Positions 1 to 10,226 of a DNA stretch of 64,000 nucleotides are shown here, piece after piece. A program made the translations under genes and the position numbers. The notes below the pieces were generated by a model. It saw only the letters and a program-made list of their open reading frames with translations, searched no databases and was not told the DNA's origin. Every line of letters begins with the position of its first letter. Position 1 is the first letter of the stretch. Source of the DNA: Solanum dulcamara. Taxonomy: Eukaryota; Streptophyta; Magnoliopsida; Solanales; Solanaceae. The DNA is taken from NCBI RefSeq assembly GCF_947179165.1, contig NC_077242.1:48183097-48247096 (forward strand), read 5' to 3'.

Positions 1-612
1 ATTCCATGTAATAGCTCGCATGGTCTTAAATGTCAGTTATGGTCATTTTCCCAAAAAATAAATGTTTTAAAGGATATATAAATGATTGATTATGCATGCA
101 TTGCATTATGTTTCATATTACATAAATATTTTAATATTTCCTCAATGTTCATGCATACTTACATACTTACATAATTAGTACATTCAAAGTAATAACGCAT
201 ACTCTTTTGCCTACATGATATCACCATGTAGGGACCGGTTCTCCTCCTCTTTCTCCTCCAAATGGCTAGTTGAGATTTCGTTTGAAGACTACTTTTGGTG
301 AGTTCCAATATTCCGGGAACAATACTCCTTTATCTTTCGAGCTTATGATATGTTGAGATCTTTAGATACTTACTTGACATTTCTTTCTATTATGATTGAG
401 GGTGAGCTATGGACTTGTCTTAGCCCGTTAAATCTACAAGTTAGAGGTATTGTTGGACATATGTAAGTTGAAGATTTACTATTATAATTTTTTCTTATTT
501 ATTTATTGTCATTACCTATGAAAGGCTAAAAGAATATTAAGAGGCTCATTTAAGGTACTTTCAGGTTCCTCATTTGCCATGTCCCGTCTAGGCCCTAGGC
601 TTAGGTCGTGAC
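1..612 (+). mobile_element. LTR 3' part, first of two tandem fragments
   Basis: This is the last ~600 bp of a gypsy LTR in plus orientation. It matches, in reverse complement, the 14183-14766 part of the E1 left LTR: both contain TTCCATGTAATAGCTCGC, a stretch around ATGCATGCATTGCATTATG, and the terminal CTAGGC..AGGTCGTGACA. The copy ends at the terminal ACA near 612 and starts outside the window. No reading frame of interest is present. The fragment is not followed by a primer-binding site, so it is not the 5' LTR of a complete element. Confidence 0.75.
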
Positions 613-1252
613 ATTATGTTGGATTCCATGTAATATATCGCATGGTATTTAATATCGGTTATGGTCATCTTCTCCCAAAATGACTCTTTTAAAATTATAT
701 ATGATGATTTCTCATGCATGCAATCACTTATGTAGTTTTCTTATAACTGTCTTAACGTTTTTTCATTATATTGCATGCCCACATACGTAGTATATTCAAA
801 GGACTAACGCATATTCTTTGCCTATATAATTCACCATGTAGGGACCAGCGTTTCTCCACACTCTCCTCATTGTGGCTATTTCAATCGTTAAAGGCTACTA
901 CTACTTTGGTGAGTTCCTATGTTTCAGGAATAATACCCCTTTTACCCTTCTATCTTATGATTTGTATAAATGCTTGGATTTCCTTTTAGTACTTGTTTCT
1001 TTATTATGAGGGTGAGTTTGGAACATGTCTTAGTCCCCCCTCCCCAAGTCCTTGATGTAGAAGATATTGTTGGACATAAAATGTATGATGTTAGAGCTTG
1101 AATTTTCGACTTCTAATCCATGTTAATTTCCCTTAGTCCCATTACTCCTTTATTTCTACTACTTATTGAATGTAGTTACCTATGAAAATATAAAGGAAGC
1201 TTTGGGTGTCTCATTCGCCGTGTCATGTCAAGTCCCTAGGCTTGGATCGTGA
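613..1252 (+). mobile_element. LTR 3' part, second tandem fragment
   Basis: A second, more diverged copy of the same LTR end. It starts at an internal LTR position (TTATGTTGGATTCCATG) directly after the terminal ACA of the first copy and ends at CTTGGATCGTGATG near 1252. The two copies therefore lie head to tail without the first part of the LTR between them. The small plus-strand reading frame at 771-989 lies wholly inside this non-coding LTR and is not a gene. Confidence 0.7.
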
Positions 1253-3035
1253 TGAGCTCGTAGAGTTGTCTGCAATTCGTAGAAACTAGTCGTGGGACAG
1301 TGTAAGATATTGGAATTTAGCTAAGGTAGGAAGAGGGTTGACGAGTCATATGATGACTCATAGGAACTGTGATGACTCATAGGGATGAGTCACCATTACA
1401 AGTCTGAATTCCTGTAACTAATCTAATCTTAGAACCTAATCTATGACTCAATAGGAGGAGTCGTAGAGAGGGAGATGACTCGTAAAGACGAGTCATAGGA
1501 AAACTTCAAAAACCCCAAATTATCAAGGTTTTAAGGACTGCAAGATGAGTCATTTCTATGACACGTCGATCAGTGTATGACTCTTAGGGAGTAATTCGTA
1601 GGTTCATTCGCCCAATATTAATAAGGGGTAGTTTTGTCTTTTCCATATATTTTATTAATGTATGTGGATGTTTTAGGACTAGATTCATAATTTTAACTAT
1701 TGCAAATACTCCTAAACCTATTATTTCCCCTCATTAACTCCCAAACATTACAAGACTTCTCTCCCAAGGCTCCTCTAAAAGGTCTTCTCCTTCATCAAGA
1801 AATTTGATAGAGTTTCTTCAAGATCAAGTATTCTTTTTCAATCTCAAGGTCAAAAATCACAAGGGTATGTGAAAATTTATCCATGGGTCCTTTCACCCAT
1901 GGAGTCCCAAGGTTCTCCTCAAAAAAAATTTATGAAATCTTATTCAAAAGTCCCTAATTTTATGATTTATTTTTTGGGTCCTCTTATTCATGGTATATTA
2001 TATGATTATTCATTAAATTTTGCATCTAATTGACATTACTTTCATGATTTATGTATGGGTTTATATAAGCAGTATGATCATGCATATTTTCAGTCCAAGT
2101 TCATGATTTTCAATCAAATTGTTTAGTTATTCAAGTTTCTACCCTAATTTCAAGTGTAAGTTATGTTTATGGATTTCAATTATGATCAAGATATGAATCT
2201 CATGCAAGTTATGAAAGAGGTGACTTATCCTTAATTGGTGACCTAGAAACCTAATGCCATGTTTTATACAAGTATGCTTTGTGATGTGGAAGTCTTTTAC
2301 TCATATTGCAATTATGATATGAAAATGAGATACTCTATGAGTCTTAAACCTATGAACAAGTCTATGATATATGTTGAGTACAATTACTATGTTATGTATT
2401 TTATGGGATTTGACTTAGCATCAAATGATGGTTGAGGTGGAGGCTTTACCTATAGGGTCCTTGTATATAGCCTATTGTTTTATAACTACGTACCACCATA
2501 GGATTTTCATTTATGGCCTAGCTATGGATCCACATATAGCATATGTTTATGACCCGCTAAGTAGGGTTTAGTCTACCTTGGCAAGTAGATTTCCCTTTCT
2601 TCCATTGTATGTGGAGACATCGAGATTTCATATTGTAGCTTGCCTGGTCTTATTATCGGTTATGATTCTATCCCATTTATGTATTCTTTCTTTATGTATT
2701 ATTTATGATTTCATCTCTATCTTTTAAATGCTTTAATCAAACTATGGATTTCTCATGACTCCATTTATCCTATTTTATATCATACATGTTATTTGTTCAT
2801 TTCATCTTATGGTTTATGTTGCATGGCATACCTTCATACTTAGTACATTCACACATACTAACATATTCTTTATTGCCTACATTATATCATAATATAAGGG
2901 TCAAAGATCACATCTATTTTCCACATGGCTAGTTGAGTTCCCATACATCAAAGATTGGTGAGTTCTCCTCTAATTAAGGACGAGTTTATGAGTTCATTTC
3001 TTTTGAAAGACTTCCATTATTTTACAATGAAGTGA
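1253..3035 (+). mobile_element. Element A 5' LTR, truncated at both ends
   Basis: Sequence from about 1253 aligns with the element A 3' LTR from about 13375 (shared AGTGTAAGA, GGAATTTAGCTAAGG, TAATAAGGGGTAGTTTTGTC) and runs to about 3035, where similarity to the 26000-26100 part of the 3' LTR stops. The first ~70 bp, including the expected TGTAAGACC start, and the last ~250 bp are missing. The left break abuts the tandem LTR fragments; the right break abuts a cluster of short rearranged repeats. No primer-binding site follows, so the 5' end of A is deleted. Confidence 0.75.
1354..1562 (+). promoter_or_regulatory. Cluster of TGA(C/G)TCA sites in A 5' LTR
   Basis: TGACTCA or TGAGTCA occurs at 1354-1360, 1373-1379, 1386-1392, 1444-1450 and 1556-1562, with further one-base variants (GACGAGTCAT, GATGACTCGT) between. 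This is the GCN4/AP-1 type core bound by bZIP proteins in many eukaryotes. The cluster lies in the LTR part that should be U3, upstream of transcription start, and is kept in the A 3' LTR (13500-13506, 13673-13679) and in the LTR of D. Binding is inference. Confidence 0.45.
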
Positions 3036-3290
3036 GAAAGGGATGATGGAATGCATATGAGTTCATTAAGGCATGTGGGTCGGCAATAAATGATGGAATG
3101 CATGAGTTAGCTCATTTTCTAATTAAGGACGAGTTTCAATAAATGGACCCACATGCCTTAATGAGCCAATTCATATCGAGTGTGCTTGGCAATAAATGGA
3201 CCCACATGCATTCCATCATTTATTGCCGACCCACATGCCTTAATGAGCCAATTCATATCGAGTGTGCTTGGTTTCAAAGGAATGTTGAAT
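3036..3290. repeat. Scrambled direct and inverted repeats at A junction
   Basis: A ~40-bp stretch containing TTAAGGCATGTGGGTCGGC (about 3076-3116) recurs inverted at about 3205-3245 as GCCGACCCACATGCCTTAA. A direct repeat containing CACATGCCTTAATGAGCC, then TTCATATCGAGTGTGCTTGG, occurs at about 3145-3190 and again at 3231-3270. CTAATTAAGGACGAGTTT appears at about 2971 and 3119. The cluster joins the broken end of the 5' LTR to the middle of gag and looks like filler from a break repair or template-switching event. Confidence 0.7.
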
Positions 3291-3423
3291 CGCAATGCTT
3301 GTTGAGGAAATTGACATATCTTGGCTCATGAAATTTGTCGAGCAAATTGAAGGACAAAAACTTAAGGAGATGAGGATGAGAGACTCTAAGAAGACCCGGT
3401 ATAAAGGTGGGTTCTGAAATGCT
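3256..3423 (+). pseudogene. gag: Gag C-terminal part (A, unit 1), 5' truncated
   Basis: The frame reads AMLVEEIDISWLMKFVEQIE followed by a Lys/Arg-rich stretch, which is the end of the gypsy capsid region as also seen in C and D (EMD(I/T)SRLMTYA). The rest of capsid upstream is missing, replaced by the scrambled repeat cluster. The frame is lost near 3415. Gag forms the cytoplasmic particle in which reverse transcription occurs; this remnant cannot. Confidence 0.7.
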
Positions 3424-4343
3424 AGGACTGGTGGTCGTAATGTACACTCTCAACAAGACCAAGATGGGTAACAAGGATAGGGTTCCATACCCTAAAGTTC
3501 AAGGTAGAGGTGTGAATGCTAGTAGTCGTACATTTCTCAAGTGTGCTAAGTGTGGGAAAAATCATGGAGGAAGGTGTTTATGGGGATGAGTGCTTGCTAT
3601 GGATGTGGCAAGATAGTCCATAATCAATCCAAGTGCCCTAATATTGCTAACAAAGGTAGAGAAGGTCATCCTTAAGGCCAAGTTGCTCAAGAAGGGAAAG
3701 TGCCACAAGGTGCCCAAAATCAACCAAAAGGTAGTCAACGAAATAACCGATTTTATGCTCTTCATGCTAGGCAAGATTTGGATGATACTCCCGATGTTGT
3801 CACGAGTATGTTACAGGTCTTTAACTTTGATGTTTATCCATTACTTGATCCAGGTGCCAACTTGTCTTTTGTTACTCCTTACCTTGCTATGAGATTTGAT
3901 GTGTACCCCAAAATTTTGTTAGAGCATTGTATGGTTTATACTCCCATTGGTGATTCGGTGTTTGCTAAGAGAGTTTATAGAAATTGTCCTATGTCGGTTT
4001 TTTATAAAGTATTCCTTGTGATCTTGTTGAACTTTATATGAATGATTTTGACATTATTCTTGGTATGGATTGACTACATACCTCTTATACATCCATTGAT
4101 TGTATAACCCATAGGGCCAAGTTTCAATTTCATAATGAGCCTATTCTTGAATGAAAGGGTAATGATTCGGTGGTTTAGGGTATATTCGTCTCATATATTA
4201 AGGCCCAAAATATGATTTCCAAAGGATGCATTTAACATATAGTGTGAGTTAGGGATTTTTGTTTCAAAACTCCAACTGTTGAGTCGGTCCCTATCATTAA
4301 TGACTTTTCCAATGATTTACCCTAAATTCCTCCCAAAATATAT
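3424..4343 (+). pseudogene. Zinc-knuckle/protease module 1 (A, unit 1)
   Basis: First of five copies of a ~920-bp module. It holds a CAKCGKNH knuckle, then CYGCGKIVHNQSKCP (a CCHC knuckle reached only after a frameshift near 3590), then a protease stretch at 3700-4041 with VYPLLDPGANLSFVTPYLA. The retropepsin triad position reads D-P-G. The segment after the protease (towards the IDY(I/L) motif) is broken by stops from 4041. Its right end runs into the usual start of reverse transcriptase (PKFLPK) but is then joined to gag-type sequence of the next module at about 4344. Confidence 0.75.
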
Positions 4344-5258
4344 AGGACCACTAGTCGTAATGGCCACTCTCAAAAAGGCCAATATGGGCCACAAGGATAG
4401 GGTTCCATACCCTAAGGTTCAAGGTGTAGGTGTGAATGCTAGTAGTCTTACATTTCCAAAGTGTGATAAGTGTGGGAAAAATTATGGAGAAATGTGTTTA
4501 ATATGGACGGGGGCTTGCTATGGATGTGGAAAGGTGGTCCATAATCAATCCAAGTACCCTAATTTTGCTAACAAAGGTAGAGAATGTCATCTTCAAGGCC
4601 AAGGTTCTCAAGGAGGGCAAGTGCCACAATGTGCCCAAACTCAACCAAAATGTAGTCAACAAAATAACCGATTCTATGCTCTTCATACTAGGAAAGATAT
4701 GGATGAGACTCCCGATATTGTCACAAGTATGTTACAGGTCTTTAACTTTGATGTTTATGCATTGCTTGATCCAGGTGCCAACTTGTCTTTTGTTACTCCT
4801 TAACTTGCTATGAGACTTGATGTGTGCCCTAAAATTTTGTTATAGCATTGTGCGATTTATACTCCCGTTGGTGATTTGGTGTTTGCCAAGAGAGTTTATA
4901 GAAATTGTCCTGTGTCAATTTTGTATAAAGTATTCCTTGTGATCTTGTTGAACTTTTATGAATGATTTTGACATTATTCTTGGTATGGATTGGCTACATA
5001 CCTCTTATGCATCCATTGATTGTAGAACCCATAGGGTCAAATTTCAATTTCATAATGAACCTATTCTTGAATGAAAGGATAATGATTTTGTGGTTAAGAG
5101 TATATTCATCTCATATATTAAGGCCCAAAATATGATTTCGAAAGGATGCATTTAACATATAGTGCGAGTTAGGGATGTTTGTTTCAAAACTCCAACTCTT
5201 GAGTCGGTTTCTATCGTTAATGACTTTCCCGATTGTTTATCCTAAATTTCTCCCAAAA
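4344..5258 (+). pseudogene. Zinc-knuckle/protease module 2 (A, unit 1)
   Basis: Second copy, offset 920 bp from module 1. The uninterrupted stretch at 4350-4803 includes CDKCGKNYGEMC, CYGCGKVVHNQSKYP and ALLDPGANLSFVTP, then stops at TAA 4801. The last cysteine of the second knuckle is Tyr. Unlike module 1 its right end continues into the reverse transcriptase start (KREIDFGIDVHP at about 5260), so this is the module in the ancestral position. It differs from module 1 by many substitutions, so this duplication is older than the 4-kb one. Confidence 0.75.
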
Positions 5259-5967
5259 GGGAAATTGATTTTGGCATAGATGTTCATCCTGATACTCAAC
5301 CCATTTCTATTTCTCCTTACCATATGGCCCCGACAAAACTTAAGAATTGAAAGTGAAATTGAAGGACTTATTGGATGAGGGTTTCATAAGGCCAACTATT
5401 TTACCATGGGGTGCTCCCATGTTATTTGTTAGGAAGAAGGGTGGGTAACTCTGAATGTGTATAGATTATAAATAATTGAATAAGGTCACCATAAAGAACA
5501 ACTATCCAATTCCGAGGATAGATGATTTGTTTGATCAAATGCAAGGGGTATGTTATTACTCAATGATTGATCTCCTTTCTAATTATCATCAACTAAGGAT
5601 AAGGGAGTGTGATCTTCCCAAGATGGTATTTAGAACAAGGTATGGTCATTTTGAATTCTTAGTCATGTCATTTGGATTGACTAATGCTCCCACTAACTTC
5701 AAGGATTTGACAAATCATATTTTCAAGCCGTAACTAGAAATGTTTATGGTGGTGTTTATTGATGATATTTTGATTTACTCTCAAAATAAGGAAGATTATA
5801 TGGCTTACTTGAGGATAATGTTGAAATTATTGAGGAATAATCAACTATTTTTCAAGATTAGTAAATGTGAATTTTGGCTAAGGGAAGTTGCATTTCATGG
5901 CTATGTGGTGTTCGTTGATGGGAAATGGTTGATCAAGGAAAATGAAAGTGGTAAAGAATTGGCCTAG
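5259..5967 (+). pseudogene. pol: Reverse transcriptase (A, unit 1)
   Basis: RNA-dependent DNA polymerase domain of gypsy pol. Segments in order: [36 protein letters not shown], then 5476-5733 with [19 protein letters not shown] and [12 protein letters not shown], a stop (TAA at 5731), and 5740-5967 with MVVFIDDILIYS and KISKCEFWL. The catalytic FIDD is intact, the D in YYSMIDL is present, but at least four stops break the domain. It lies directly after protease module 2 and before RNase H, the normal gypsy order. Confidence 0.85.
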
Positions 5968-6520
5968 ACTATTATCTCCTTCTTATATTAGAAGCTTCTT
6001 GGGTTTAGCCGGATACTATAGAGGATTTGTTGAAGGTTTTTCATCTATTGCTATGCCTTTAACAAAGTTGACTCAATAGAAAGTAAAATTTCAATGGCCA
6101 GATGAATGTGAGAAAAGTTCCTAAACATTGAGGGATAGTCTTACCTGAGCTCCTATTTTGCTATTACCCAAAGTTTTGGAAGGGTTTGTTGTATATTCGG
6201 ATGCCTTACGTGTTAGTTTGGGTTGTGTCTTGTTCCAACATGGCAAAGTTATAGCACATGCCTCTAGACAACTCAAAGTGCATGAACGAAACTATCCAAT
6301 CCACGATCTCAAACTTGTGGCAATTGTGTTTGCATTAAAAATTTGGCGTCATTATCTTTATGGGGTACAAGTTGATATGTTCACCAACCACAAAATCTTG
6401 TAATATGTGTTATGCCAAAGGGACTAGAACCTTAGGCAAAAGAGGTAGCTTGAACTTCTAAAGGACTATGATATAATGTGTTGAACCATCTGGGGACAAC
6501 AAATGTTTTAGCCGATGCTC
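5968..6520 (+). pseudogene. pol: RT connection and RNase H (A, unit 1)
   Basis: Starts with SFLGLAGYYRGFVEGFSS, then the RNase H domain at 6158-6403: [66 protein letters not shown]. The first catalytic Asp is kept (YSDA), but the usual Glu of HDLEL is Lys and the Asp of FTDHKSL is Asn, so it should be inactive. Stops lie near 6079, 6121 and 6401. RNase H would degrade the RNA strand during reverse transcription. Confidence 0.8.
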
Positions 6521-7256
6521 TTACTCAGTTTTCCATAAAGAGTGTCGATCATGTTGAGGGAGATAAGAAAGAATTGGTTAAGGATGTTCATAGATTGGCC
6601 TGTTTAGGTATCCATTTGGTTGATTCTAAGGATGGGGGTATTATTGTACATAATGGCTCAGAATCATTTCTTGTGGTGGACGTTAAGGAGAAATAAGACC
6701 ATGATCCATTTATAGTTAAAATAAAGAAGTTAATTGTCAAAAAAGCCATTGAGGCTCTCTCCCAAGGCGGAGATAGGGTACTACGTAATCAAGATCATTT
6801 GTATGTGCCTAATATTTATGGTTTAAGAGAGTTGATATTGAATGAGGCCTATAGTTCTCAGTATTCAATTCATTCGGGATCCATTAGGATGTATCGTGAT
6901 GTGAGGGAAGTGTATTGGTAAAATGGCATGAAGAAGGACATAGTGGAGTTCACGGCTAATTGTCCAAATTATCAACAAGTGAAGGTTGAGCATCAAAAAC
7001 TATGAGGTTTTGCCAAAGACATTGAGATTCCTACTTGGAAGTGGGAAGATATGAATATGGACTTTGTGATAGTTTTGCCTCGTACTAGAAGACAAAATGA
7101 TTCTATTTGTGTTGTAGTGGACCAAATGACTAAGTTAGCATATTTTCTACCAGTAAAGACCTTTTATAGTGCTAAATACTATATTAAGTTGTATATTTAT
7201 GAATTGGTAAAGCTCCATGGTGTTCACTTGCCAATTACATCAGATCAAGGTACTCA
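6521..7256 (+). pseudogene. pol: Integrase, cut in the catalytic core (A, unit 1)
   Basis: 6521-6696 is the linker after RNase H (KELVKDVHRLACLGI). The zinc-binding HHCC region follows at about 6840-6990; its last Cys-x2-Cys reads CPNYQQ, so one Cys is lost. The core starts at about 7045 with NMDFVIVLPRTRRQND (first catalytic Asp) and reaches ITSDQGTQF (second Asp) at about 7255. There it is cut: the next bases are the start of the second duplication unit, so the third catalytic residue and the C-terminus are absent. Confidence 0.85.
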
Positions 7257-7305
7257 ATTCCATCATTTATTGCCGACCCACATGCCTTAATGAGCCAATT
7301 CATAT

Positions 7306-7470
7306 CGAGTGTGCTTGGTTTCAAAGGAATGTTGAATCGCAATGCTTGTTGAGGAAATTGACATATCTTGGCTCATGAAATTTGTCGAGCAAATTGAAGG
7401 AGAAAAACTTAAGGAGATGAGGATGAGATACTCCAAGAAGACCCGGTATAAAGGTGGGTTCTGAAATGCT
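7306..7470 (+). pseudogene. gag: Gag C-terminal part (A, unit 2)
   Basis: A near-exact copy of the gag end at 3256-3423, with the same MLVEEIDISWLMKFVEQIE reading and the same loss of frame, including the same 5' truncation. The small minus-strand frames here and in unit 1 (3274-3474 and 7321-7521) are shadows. Confidence 0.7.
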
Positions 7471-8390
7471 AGGACCGGTGGTCGTAATGTACACTCTCAA
7501 CAAGACCAAGATGGGTAACAAGGATAGGGTTCCATACCCTAAAGTTCAAGGTAGAGGTGTGAATGCTAGTAGTCGTACATTTCTCAAGTGTGCTAAGTGT
7601 GGGAAAAATCATAGAGGAAGGTGTTTATGGGGATGAGTGCTTGCTATGGATGTGGCAAGATAGTCCATAATCAATCCAAGTGCCCTAATATTGCTAACAA
7701 AGGTAGAGAAGGTCATCCTTAAGGCCAAGTTGCTCAAGGAGGGAAAGTGCCACAAGGTGCCCATAATCAACCAAAAGGTAGTCAACAAAATAACCGATTT
7801 TATGCTCTTCATGCTAGGCAAGATTTGGATGATACTCCCGATGTTGTCATGAGTATGTTACAGGTCTTTAACTTTGATGTTTATCCATTACTTGATCCAG
7901 GTGCCAACTTGTCTTTTGTTACTCCTTACCTTGCTATGAGATTTGATGTGTACCCCAAAATTTTGTTAGAGCATTGTATGGTTTATACTCCCATTGGTGA
8001 TTCGGTGTTTGCTAAGAGAGTTTATAGAAATTGTCCTATGTCGGTTTTTTATAAAGTATTCCTTGTGATCTTATTGAACTTTATATGAATGATTTTGACA
8101 TTATTCTTGGTATGGATTGACTACATACCTCTTATACATCCATTGATTGTATAACTCATAGGGCAAAGTTTCAATTTCATAATGAGCCTATTCTTGAATG
8201 AAAGGGTAATGATTCGGTGGTTTAGGGTATATTCGTCTCATATATTAAGGCCCAAAATATGATTTCCAAATGATGCATTTAACATATAGTGTGAGTTAGG
8301 GATGTTTGTTTCAAAACTCCAACTGTTGAGTCGGTCCCTATCATTAATGACTTTTCCAATGATTTACCCTAAATTCCTCCCAAAATATAT
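7471..8390 (+). pseudogene. Zinc-knuckle/protease module 3 (A, unit 2)
   Basis: Counterpart of module 1, offset 4,047 bp. It contains CAKCGKNHRGRC, the frameshifted CYGCGKIVHNQSKCP, and at 7747-8088 the protease segment with VYPLLDPGANLSFVTP, ending at the same stop as in unit 1. Shared lesions with module 1 show that the copy was made after the element had already decayed. Confidence 0.75.
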
Positions 8391-9311
8391 AGGACTACTA
8401 GTCGTAATGGCCACTCTCAAAAAGGCCAAGATGGGCCACAAGGATAGGGTTCCATACCCTAAGGTTCAAGGTGGAGGTGTGAATGCTAGTAGTCTTACAT
8501 TTCCAAAGTGTGATAAGTGTGGGAAAAATCATGGAGAAATGTGTTTAATATGGACGGGGGCTTGCTATGGATATGGAAAGATGGTCCATAATCAATCCAA
8601 GTACCCTAATGTTGCTAACAAAGGTAGAGAATGTAATCTTCAAGGCCAAGATTCTCAAGGAGGGCAAGTGCCACAATGTGCCCAAACTCAACCAAAATGT
8701 AGTCAACAAAATAACCGATTCTATGCTCTTCATACTAGGAAAGATATGGATGAGACTCCCGATATTGTCAAAAGTATGTTACAGGTCTTTAACTTTGATG
8801 TTTATTCATTGCTTGATCAAGGTGCCAACTTGTCTTTTGTTACTCCTTAACTTGCTATGAGACTTGATGTGTGCCCTAAAATTTTGTTATAGAATTGTGC
8901 GATTTATACTCCCATTGGTGATTTGGTGTTTGCCAAGAGAGTTTATAGAAATTGTCCTGTGTCGGTTTTGTATAAAGTATTCCTTGTGATCTTGTTGAAC
9001 TTTATATGAATGATTTTGACATTATTCTTGGTATGGATTGACTACATACCTCTTATACATCCATTGATTGTATAACCCATAGGGCCAAGTTTCAATTTCA
9101 TAATGAACCTATTCTTGAATGAAAGGGTAATGATTCGGTGGTTTAGGGTATATTCGTCTCATATATTAAGGCCCAAAATATGATTTCCAAAGGATGCATT
9201 TAACATATAGTGTGAGTTAGGGATGTTTGTTTCAAAACTCCAACTGTTGAGTCGGTCCCTATCATTAATGACTTTTCCAATGATTTACCCTAAATTCCTC
9301 CCAAAATATAT
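8391..9311 (+). pseudogene. Zinc-knuckle/protease module 4 (A, unit 2)
   Basis: A copy of the module 2 type. The uninterrupted stretch at 8397-8850 holds CDKCGKNHGEMC, a second knuckle with CYGYGKMVHNQSKYP (two Cys changed to Tyr) and SLLDQGANLSFVTP, where the protease Pro is Gln. It ends at the same TAA as module 2. This is the extra module: its right end is joined at about 9312 to gag-type sequence of module 5 rather than to reverse transcriptase. Confidence 0.75.
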
Positions 9312-10226
9312 AGGACCACTAGTCGTAATGGCCACTCTCAAAAAGGCCAAGATGGGCCACAAGGATAGGGTTCCATACCCTAAGGTTCAAGGTGTAGGTG
9401 TGAATGCTAGTAGTCTTACATTTCCAAAGTGTGATAAGTGTGGGAAAAATTATGGAGAAATGTGTTTAATATGGACGGGGGCTTGCTATGGATGTGGAAA
9501 GATGGTCCATAATCAATCCAAGTACCCTAATTTTGCTAACAAAGGTAGAGAATGTCATCTTCAAGGCCAAGGTTCTCAAGGAGGGCAAGTGCCACAATGT
9601 GCCCAAACTCAACCAAAATGTAGTCAACAAAATAACCGATTCTATGCTCTTCATACTAGGAAAGATATGGATGAGACTCCCGATATTGTCACAAGTATGT
9701 TACAGGTCTTTAACTTTGATGTTTATGCATTGCTTGATCCAGGTGCCAACTTGTCTTTTGTTACTCCTTAACTTGCTATGAGACTTGATGTGTGCCCTAA
9801 AATTTTGTTATAGCATTGTGCGATTTATACTCCCGTTGGTGATTTGGTGTTTGCCAAGAGAGTTTATAGAAATTGTCCTGTGTCAGTTTTGTATAAAGTA
9901 TTCCTTGTGATCTTGTTGAACTTTTATGAATGATTTTGACATTATTCTTGGTATGGATTGGCTACATACCTCTTATGCATCCATTGATTGTAGAACCCAT
10001 AGGGTCAAATTTCAATTTCATAATGAACCTATTCTTGAATGAAAGGATAATGATTTTGTGGTTAAGAGTATATTCATCTCATATATTAAGGCCCAAAATA
10101 TGATTTCGAAAGGATGCATTTAACATATAGTGCGAGTTAGGGATGTTTGTTTCAAAACTCCAACTCTTGAGTCGGTTTCTATCGTTAATGACTTTCCCGA
10201 TTGTTTATCCTAAATTTCTCCCAAAA
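9312..10226 (+). pseudogene. Zinc-knuckle/protease module 5 (A, unit 2)
   Basis: Nearly identical to module 2 of unit 1 (offset 4,968 bp). The readable part at 9318-9771 has CDKCGKNYGEMC, CYGCGKMVHNQSKYP and ALLDPGANLSFVTP. It differs from module 2 by few changes (for example Met for Val in the second knuckle), and it alone in unit 2 runs on into reverse transcriptase. Confidence 0.75.

Larger units (their letters stand above)
3210..7256 (+). repeat. Element A internal tandem duplication, unit 1 (4,047 bp)
   Basis: The sequence beginning ATTCCATCATTTATTGCCG at 3210 begins again at 7257, exactly 4,047 bp later, and the two copies remain nearly identical through gag and protease. Downstream of the extra module in copy 2 the offset becomes 4,968 bp (5476 pairs with 10444). 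Unit 1 ends inside integrase. Both units carry the same stops and frameshifts, for example the TAA just before the reverse transcriptase active site. Confidence 0.85.

Noticed and set aside
771..989. 72-codon plus-strand frame
   Set aside because: Lies wholly in a non-coding LTR fragment that also exists without an open frame in E1.
3562..3774. Minus-strand frames repeated at 3562-3774, 4498-4686, 7609-7821, 8545-8733 and 9466-9654
   Set aside because: Exact antisense of the zinc-knuckle/protease modules; they recur only because the modules are duplicated.
4520..4813. 97-codon plus-strand frames at 4520, 8567 and 9488
   Set aside because: Shifted-frame shadows of the protease part (DPGANLSF frame is the coding one).
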